Of a stretch of DNA of 64,000 nt, positions 59,929 through 64,000 are shown one piece after another (the stretch's first letter is position 1; every line of letters starts with the position of its first letter). The notes below the pieces were generated by a model that was given only the letters and a program-made list of their open reading frames with translations, did no database searches and was not told where the DNA came from. The stretch is from Oscillospiraceae bacterium (GTDB taxonomy: Bacteria > Bacillota_A > Clostridia > Oscillospirales > Oscillospiraceae): the NCBI GenBank assembly GCA_017939025.1, contig JAGBAI010000042.1, positions 96,468-160,467 of the forward strand, read 5' to 3'. The position numbers and the translations under genes were made by a program.

Positions 59929-60366
59929 GTGGATGTAATGGATGCTTCCATACAGCATGCAAAGCATCTTGCCAGAGAACTGCATCATTGCAGCAAACGC
60001 TGTGTCGTGCAGGTTGCGTTAAAAGAGTTGGGTATGCCTTCCAGTCACGAAGGGTTCCCCCTCGCAAAAATTACGGTTCTCATCCTCTGTGAAAATCGAT
60101 TCTGCAAATTGGACAACGGTGCTTACAGCTCTGCCGGTGCCCTTGCGGAACCTTCAATGGACAGCGACCAAGTTTGTCGGGCAATCTCCAGATCAATACA
60201 GAAAGCCTGGGCGCAGCGCAACCAAAAAATTTGGCGCTGCTATTTTCCCGAAGGCACTCCCGGTTGTGACCAATGTCCATCAAACCGGGATTTTTTATTT
60301 GGTATCGTAGATTTTGTCGAGCTGTGGCAGGACTTATGTGAGGAGGTTGATTATGCAAAACAATAG
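59929..60366 (+). CDS. Stand-alone Spo0A-C-like regulator with CxxC insertion (first)
   Basis: The 145-residue protein has no receiver domain. Residues 25-130 follow the pattern of the Spo0A DNA-binding domain: ALKELGMPSSHEGFPLAKITVLIL (helices 1-2 with the LGxP motif), DQVCRAISRSIQKAWAQRN (compare Spo0A [17 protein letters not shown]), and PSNRDFLFGIVDFVEL (compare PTNSEFIAMVADKL). A GCDQC motif is inserted before the last helix. It should bind DNA, perhaps Spo0A-box-like sites, with the cysteines sensing metal or redox state. The start is GTG with GAGGAGG upstream. It overlaps the membrane-protein gene downstream by 14 bases. Confidence 0.68.
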   Translation: MDVMDASIQHAKHLARELHHCSKRCVVQVALKELGMPSSHEGFPLAKITVLILCENRFCKLDNGAYSSAGALAEPSMDSDQVCRAISRSIQKAWAQRNQKIWRCYFPEGTPGCDQCPSNRDFLFGIVDFVELWQDLCEEVDYAKQ

Positions 60367-61192
60367 CGAACGCCTTCTCGGTCTGGACGCGCTGTCCTCT
60401 GATCAGCTCCGCAGCATACTTCACGAAGAGGTGGACAAAACCACACCGGACGACGATCTGGTGGTGGAGATCCTGCATATTCTGGAAACCCGTGAGCCGC
60501 CGAACATCGAAAACCTGACCCCCGGCGAGGAGGCCGCCCGGAAGCGGTTCCGAAGGCGGATCACCGCCCGGAAACGGAAAAAGCTGCTTCACGGCGGAAA
60601 CATCGCCAAAGCAGCCTCTTTGATTCTGGTCATGGGCCTACTCTTCGCCGCCATCCCCCAGCAGGCAGAGGCCGACAGTCTCTGGAACCGCCTGGCCCGC
60701 TGGAGCGATGATTTCTTCTCCTACTTCCACCCCCACCTTGACGAAGAACCTCAGACAGTGTATGAATTCCACACAGATAACCCGGGCCTCCAGGAGGTCT
60801 ATGACGCAGTCGTGGAAATGGGGATCACAGAGCCGGTGGTGCCCATGTGGCTGCCGGGTGAATTTGAGTTGGTGGAGTGTAAGCAAGTTGACAGCAAAGA
60901 AATGAAATATACTTCCGCACTATTTACTGATGACAACCATGCAGCTGTCATTGTTATCACAAACTACCATGAAAGTAAGGTAAATCAATACCATAAGGAT
61001 AACCTAACAGTTCTACAACACGAAGAAGCTGGAATCATCCACAACATTATAAAAAACCATAACCAATGGTCAATCATTTGGACCATAGACAATACAGAAT
61101 GCTCCATTTCTATAGATTGTCAGGAGGATCTCCTTTATGAGATCATCGAATCAATCTATCAATGGAGGATCAATGATGAAACGGTTCATTAG
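60353..61192 (+). CDS. Membrane-anchored DUF4367-like protein (anti-sigma-factor-like layout)
   Basis: In this 279-residue protein residues 1-85 are cytoplasmic and charged, with RKRFRRRITARKRKKLL just before a membrane helix (AASLILVMGLLFAAIP) near residues 88-105. The outer part ends in a DUF4367-type domain (PVVPMWLPGEFELVECKQV, then SIIWTIDNTECSISI). This layout is common for anti-sigma factors encoded after an ECF sigma gene; here the partner gene is the Spo0A-C-like regulator, overlapping by 14 bases. AGGAGG precedes the start. The sequence after about residue 180 is richer in A and T than the front. Confidence 0.72.
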   Translation: MQNNSERLLGLDALSSDQLRSILHEEVDKTTPDDDLVVEILHILETREPPNIENLTPGEEAARKRFRRRITARKRKKLLHGGNIAKAASLILVMGLLFAAIPQQAEADSLWNRLARWSDDFFSYFHPHLDEEPQTVYEFHTDNPGLQEVYDAVVEMGITEPVVPMWLPGEFELVECKQVDSKEMKYTSALFTDDNHAAVIVITNYHESKVNQYHKDNLTVLQHEEAGIIHNIIKNHNQWSIIWTIDNTECSISIDCQEDLLYEIIESIYQWRINDETVH

Positions 61193-61601
61193 TCTTGTAT
61201 GTATTCTTCTGGCCTTTTCCATGGTCATCACTCCCGCTTCTGCGGCAGAAGCTGTGCCCTATGGAAGCAGTTTTTTCCACGCCCATAATGTATACCTTTC
61301 CGAAGGTTCCAGCACCTCTTTCCAAATCTGGTTTCACGTTTTTGCCGTTAACCAAATGCAGGAGTTAGGCGCAGATTACATTTATCTGCAAAGATCCTCA
61401 GACGGAACAAACTGGAGCACCATCAAAACTTATACCAGTGCAAACTATCCCAACATGATTGCATATAATACCGCCTCACACTCTGGCTATGTTACTTACT
61501 CTAACCGGCAATCCGGCTACCAGTATCGTGCCTATATTCACCTTTATGCTAAGAACTCTGCTGGCAATACTGCAGGCTATGGTGTCTACGCTTACTTCTA
61601 A
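61176..61601 (+). CDS. Small secreted protein of unknown function
   Basis: This 141-residue protein has a clear signal peptide (MKRFISLVCILLAFSMVITPASA, cleavage before AEA). The mature part is rich in Tyr, Ser and Thr and looks like beta strands (YIYLQRSSDGTNWSTIKTY, GYVTYSNRQSGYQYRAYIHLYAKNSAGNTAGYG), similar to small DUF6147-like secreted proteins; I am unsure of that name. The start has GGAGG 7 bases upstream and overlaps the DUF4367 gene by 17 bases, so the three genes form one operon ending at the terminator at 61674. Confidence 0.7.
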   Translation: MKRFISLVCILLAFSMVITPASAAEAVPYGSSFFHAHNVYLSEGSSTSFQIWFHVFAVNQMQELGADYIYLQRSSDGTNWSTIKTYTSANYPNMIAYNTASHSGYVTYSNRQSGYQYRAYIHLYAKNSAGNTAGYGVYAYF

Positions 61602-61673
61602 CCCAGCCTTTTTCTTTTAACTCAGTTCGTTAACTAGCACCTCTCATAGAGGGATCCTTCTGACAATCTTTTA

Positions 61674-61707
61674 CCCCCTCCCGAAATTTCCGGGAGGGGG
61701 CTTTTTT
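61674..61707 (+). terminator. Intrinsic terminator
   Basis: CCCCCTCCCG (61674-61683) pairs with CGGGAGGGGG (61691-61700), followed by CTTTTTT. It ends the three-gene operon that begins at 59929. Confidence 0.92.
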
Positions 61708-61743
61708 CGGTCATTTTGCTAAAAATCACGGGTGTGGAATTTT

Positions 61744-61826
61744 GTGTAAAAACGTGTAAATTCGTGTAAATCCGTAGATTGCCTTTTCAAGCTTCCGGAT
61801 GTATGCTGATTGCAGAACTTGTCGAA
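61744..61826 (+). promoter_or_regulatory. Promoter with three 10-bp iterons and a Spo0A-box-like site
   Basis: GTGTAAA occurs at 61744, 61754 and 61764, exactly 10 bp apart, so the copies lie on one face of the helix. Next comes TTGCCT (61779-61784), a 17-bp spacer and TATGCT (61802-61807). TTGTCGAA (61819-61826) contains TGTCGAA, the consensus Spo0A box, between promoter and ribosome-binding site. The pattern suggests an upstream activator and a repressor-like site, possibly autoregulation by the Spo0A-C-like product. Confidence 0.55.
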
Positions 61827-61840
61827 AAGAGGATATACTT

Positions 61841-62233
61841 ATGAACAGCGCATTGCAAACAAAAAGCGACGACGAACTGATGGACCGGATCTGTGTGGAG
61901 GAGATGATCGAAAAATTCCATTTTCCCCAGGATCCGCGGCTGTTCTCTATGCTGGCGGCCGGTGTCCTGATGAAAGCCCGGAATCCCAATGTGCGGTTAA
62001 CCAAGGACATTTATCCTGCTTTGCAAAAGCCTTTTCAATGCAGCATCAACGCCGCCGACCAGGCCCTGCGCCGCTACCTGCGCGACGGCTGGAAAAACCG
62101 GACAGAACATCCAACCCCCTGGGAAACCTACTTCCCCGGCTGCACCGAATGTCCCTCTGTCGGAAAATTCATCCGCACCATCGCAGCACATCTGCATAAG
62201 GAGCACCCTACCCGGTTCCGGATGCCGCTATGA
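61841..62233 (+). CDS. Stand-alone Spo0A-C-like regulator with CxxC insertion (second)
   Basis: In this 130-residue protein residues 20-120 match the Spo0A C-terminal domain better than the first paralogue: MIEKFHFPQDPRLFSMLAAGVLM, NVRLTKDIYPALQKPFQCSINAADQALRRYLRDGW (compare Spo0A [33 protein letters not shown]), then the motif PGCTECPSVGKFIRTIAAHL. The inserted Cys-x2-Cys is at the same place as in the gene at 59929. No receiver domain is present. ATG at 61841 has AGAGG upstream. It is monocistronic and may regulate itself. Confidence 0.72.
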   Translation: MNSALQTKSDDELMDRICVEEMIEKFHFPQDPRLFSMLAAGVLMKARNPNVRLTKDIYPALQKPFQCSINAADQALRRYLRDGWKNRTEHPTPWETYFPGCTECPSVGKFIRTIAAHLHKEHPTRFRMPL

Positions 62234-62405
62234 TATTGCGCGAAAAACAAGCTCCCACCCATCGAAGATCAGACATCCCCCTATGAACCTCCGATGGTAA
62301 TCATCCAAAAAGAAGTTTTTTCCACGCTTTCCGCCACTCTCCATTCATACCTTTTTAAGCTTTGGTCAAACTATGGCTACGGAAAGAAAAAAGACACTCT
62401 CCATC

Positions 62406-62428
62406 CCGGAAAGCGTCTTGCTTTCCGG
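62406..62428 (+). other. Hairpin before the small peptide gene
   Basis: CCGGAAAGC (62406-62414) pairs with GCTTTCCGG (62420-62428), loop GTCTT, 9 bases before AAAAAGGAG. It could work as a leader structure limiting translation. No T run follows directly. Confidence 0.45.
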
Positions 62429-62453
62429 AATTGACAAAAAGGAGAGAATCCAA

Positions 62454-62558
62454 ATGAGCAACAACAATAATTCCATCAACGTTCCCCAGGCAAAGCAGGC
62501 TATGGAGCAGTTCAAGATGCAGGCTGCCCAGGATGAAGATGTACCTACAACATATTAA
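62454..62558 (+). CDS. 34-residue peptide resembling the N-terminal half of an alpha/beta spore protein
   Basis: The peptide starts MSNNNNS and continues VPQAKQAMEQFKMQAAQD before ending DVPTTY. Small acid-soluble spore proteins of the alpha/beta type begin in the same way, with an Asn-rich start and helix 1 of the form VPxAxQAxxxxKxxxA, but then continue for another 30 residues with the DNA-binding SR.NG..GG part, which is absent here. AAGGAG lies about 9 bases upstream. It may be a short separate family or a truncated spore-protein gene. Confidence 0.55.
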   Translation: MSNNNNSINVPQAKQAMEQFKMQAAQDEDVPTTY

Positions 62559-62665
62559 ACCAATCCCATAAAAATCCCATTGTGTAAGAACAAAAAATCT
62601 TACTATACCTGCATTTCTTCCAAAATGCTTACATAATCGGGAATAACTGAACAAGTACGATCAAA

Positions 62666-62691
62666 GGCATCCAGCAATGGGTGCCTTTTTT
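62666..62691 (+). terminator. Intrinsic terminator before the ParB-like gene
   Basis: GGCATCC (62666-62672) pairs with GGGTGCC (62679-62685) with one G-T pair, followed by TTTTTT. It ends transcription from the peptide gene and overlaps the region upstream of the ParB-like gene. Confidence 0.82.
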
Positions 62692-62716
62692 CATATATAT
62701 CATAGGAGGAAAGCAT

Positions 62717-63628
62717 TTGAACCCATTGTTAAAACCCACTGATACTCCCGCAGCCAGGGAACCTCCCATTATCGGGACGATTCATGCCATTCCCCTGTCG
62801 GAGCTTCACCCCATGCCATGCAGCCCGTTTCAGATTCGAGAAGATGCCGCCATGGTGGATCTCATTGACAGTGTTCAGCACTACGGTGTGCTGATTCCTG
62901 CGGAAGTCCGTCCCCGGCCAGAAGGCGGATATGAAATCATCTCTGGTGCCCGCCGCAAACACGCAAGCGAGCTGGCAAACCTTGAATCCATGCCTGCCAT
63001 TATCCGTGACCTGGATGATGACGATGCCATCATCCGGATGGTGGACAGCAATTTCCAAAGGGAAAATACTCTGCCCTCGGAACGGGCCAGAGCTTTCAAA
63101 ATGCGAATGGATGCTGCCAAACGCAAGGCTGGCAGACCCCGGAAAGAAGATAAAGAAAATTCGCCGAAAATTTCGGCTAATTTCCGCAGCGATGATGCTG
63201 TGGGAGAACTGGCAGGAGTCAGTGGTGACACGGTGCGAAACCTGATCTCTCTGACCCAGCTTGTACCGGAGCTGATGCAGATGGTGGACGATAAGAAAAT
63301 CGCCCTCACCCCTGCCTATCAGATTGCGGCACTCCCGGAAAACGAGCAGAAGCTGCTGCTGGAAACTATCGACAGCGAACAGGCAACCCCTTCTTTATCC
63401 CAAGCCCAGCGTATGCGAAAACTCAGCCAAAGCGGAGAACTGAACGAGGATACCATGCTGAACATTATGATGGAACAGAAAAAGCCCGTCAGCAATGACA
63501 TCATGCTTTCCGGAGAAAAGCTGCGAAAGTATTTTCCCAAGTCCTATTCTCCCGCCAAAATTGAAGAAACTATTTTTAAGCTGCTGGACGCATGGCTGCG
63601 AAAGCGGCAGCGGGATCAAAGCAGATAA
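62717..63628 (+). CDS. ParB/RepB/Spo0J-family DNA-binding protein
   Basis: This is a 303-residue protein. The ParB N-terminal domain has IPLSELHPMPCSPFQIREDAAMVDLIDSVQHYGVLIP near residue 25, GGYEIISGARRKHASELA near 70 and the CTP-binding-type DSNFQRENTLPSERARAFKMRM near 115. A helix-turn-helix follows (VGELAGVSGDTVRNLISL near 170). The start is TTG at 62717, with AGGAGG 7 bases upstream; a GTG 12 codons earlier lies in the terminator. Proteins of this size with a short C-terminus are common on integrative elements of Firmicutes, so it may mark one extending to the right. Confidence 0.85.
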   Translation: MNPLLKPTDTPAAREPPIIGTIHAIPLSELHPMPCSPFQIREDAAMVDLIDSVQHYGVLIPAEVRPRPEGGYEIISGARRKHASELANLESMPAIIRDLDDDDAIIRMVDSNFQRENTLPSERARAFKMRMDAAKRKAGRPRKEDKENSPKISANFRSDDAVGELAGVSGDTVRNLISLTQLVPELMQMVDDKKIALTPAYQIAALPENEQKLLLETIDSEQATPSLSQAQRMRKLSQSGELNEDTMLNIMMEQKKPVSNDIMLSGEKLRKYFPKSYSPAKIEETIFKLLDAWLRKRQRDQSR

Positions 63629-63644
63629 TTTCATATCATCAGTC

Positions 63645-63675
63645 ACCGGACAGGTTCTACTTGCCCGGATTTTTT
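63645..63675 (+). terminator. Probable terminator after the ParB-like gene
   Basis: CCGG-x-CA (63645-63651) pairs with TG-x-CCGG (63661-63667) with one mismatch, followed by ATTTTTTATT. It lies 17 bases after the stop and just before the next ribosome-binding site. Confidence 0.55.
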
Positions 63676-63698
63676 ATTCCCCCGGAAGGAGTTTCCCA

Positions 63699-64000
63699 TG
63701 AACAAACGAGCCTATCACATCCCACCCAGCAGCGCAGAGTGTCGGCAGTGCAAGTCGTATCGGCCCGACATTGGATGCAGTGAAATCAGCTGCATTCAGT
63801 TAAAAGCCGCAATCAACGACGGCACTGTGACCTACCGCGATCTGCTTATGACCATTTATCCGCAGCCTCCCACTTTGGGCTGGAAAATCCAGGAGCTGGC
63901 AGGAACATATCTCTGCAAACTCTGGCATGATGCCAATCATCATGCCCGGTTCCATTTTCTTTACAGTCGTCTGGGACCTATGCAGTGTATCTCCCCCAGC
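63699..64000 (+). CDS. Unrecognised cysteine-containing protein, N-terminal part (cut by window end)
   Basis: At least 100 residues are visible, starting MNKRAYHIPPSSAECRQCKSY with GGAAGGAG about 8 bases upstream. Early cysteines (CRQC near residue 15, then C27 and C32) suggest a small metal-binding site. No family is recognised. The gene follows the ParB-like gene and shares its strand, and may belong to the same element. Confidence 0.6.

Noticed and set aside
1..64000. CRISPR arrays, rRNA and tRNA genes
   Set aside because: No regularly spaced repeats with spacers, and no cloverleaf or rRNA core sequence was noticed on either strand.

Overview
The window reads as the chromosome of an anaerobic gut-type Clostridia, most likely an Oscillospiraceae/Ruminococcaceae relative. 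The reasons are a YesMN-type two-component system, lipoprotein-rich ABC importers, thiolase and 3-hydroxybutyryl-CoA dehydrogenase, Spo0A-like domains, a spore-protein-like peptide, and many small foldback repeats between genes. No rRNA, tRNA or CRISPR array was seen.

Layout. 1-4.1 kb: the start of a solute-binding lipoprotein gene and a YesM/YesN-type kinase and AraC-type regulator, separated by a 365-bp foldback repeat. 4.4-23.4 kb: a molybdenum hydroxylase locus in two divergent arms. The left arm (minus strand) encodes a Mop-type aldehyde oxidoreductase, a multi-cluster Fe-S oxidoreductase, a CxxC redox protein, a methyltransferase, a C-GCAxxG-C-C protein, a TrsS-like radical SAM protein, a PaaK-like CoA ligase and a truncated nucleotidyltransferase. 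The right arm (plus strand) encodes a MocA-like nucleotidyltransferase fused to a ModE-like DNA-binding domain, a histidine phosphatase, a BtuCD-type importer (probably molybdate or tungstate), a P-loop NTPase, a flavoprotein, a methyltransferase and XdhC. The gene content matches the Desulfovibrio DVU_1551-1559 neighbourhood. The two arms share a TTGCAAAT motif in their promoters, and the locus lies between two direct copies of a structured repeat.

23.4-36.3 kb: sbcDC, a phosphohexomutase, an Fbp/Afu-type ABC importer with a HAD phosphatase, and two proteins of unknown function. 36.7-59.8 kb: a Wzx/Wzy-type surface polysaccharide cluster, all on the minus strand. It encodes a UDP-GlcNAc3NAcA pathway (WbpA/B/D/E-like), the first part of a legionaminic-acid-type pathway (PtmE-, LegB- and LegC-like plus a PglD-like acetyltransferase), a CapE-like dehydratase, glycosyltransferases, flippase, polymerase and three acyl-transfer genes. 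Thiolase and hbd sit in its middle, next to a partial duplication that fuses the front of the wbpE-like aminotransferase to the tail of an acyltransferase. One acyltransferase gene is frameshifted at a run of seven G. Paired palindromes with an AGGACGTCCT core lie at both edges of the cluster.

59.9-64 kb: a plus-strand accessory segment with two stand-alone Spo0A-C-like proteins that carry an added CxxC, a membrane-anchored DUF4367-like protein, a small secreted protein, a 34-residue peptide resembling the front half of a spore protein, a ParB-family protein, and an unrecognised gene cut by the window end.

How the genes work together. The first large locus has the parts needed to import molybdate, make the cytidine form of the cofactor, sulfurate and insert it, and pass electrons from the hydroxylase. 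The role of its radical SAM, methyltransferase and CoA-ligase block is unknown. The second makes, decorates and exports a variable polysaccharide; it may also supply 3-hydroxybutyryl-CoA for acylating an amino sugar.
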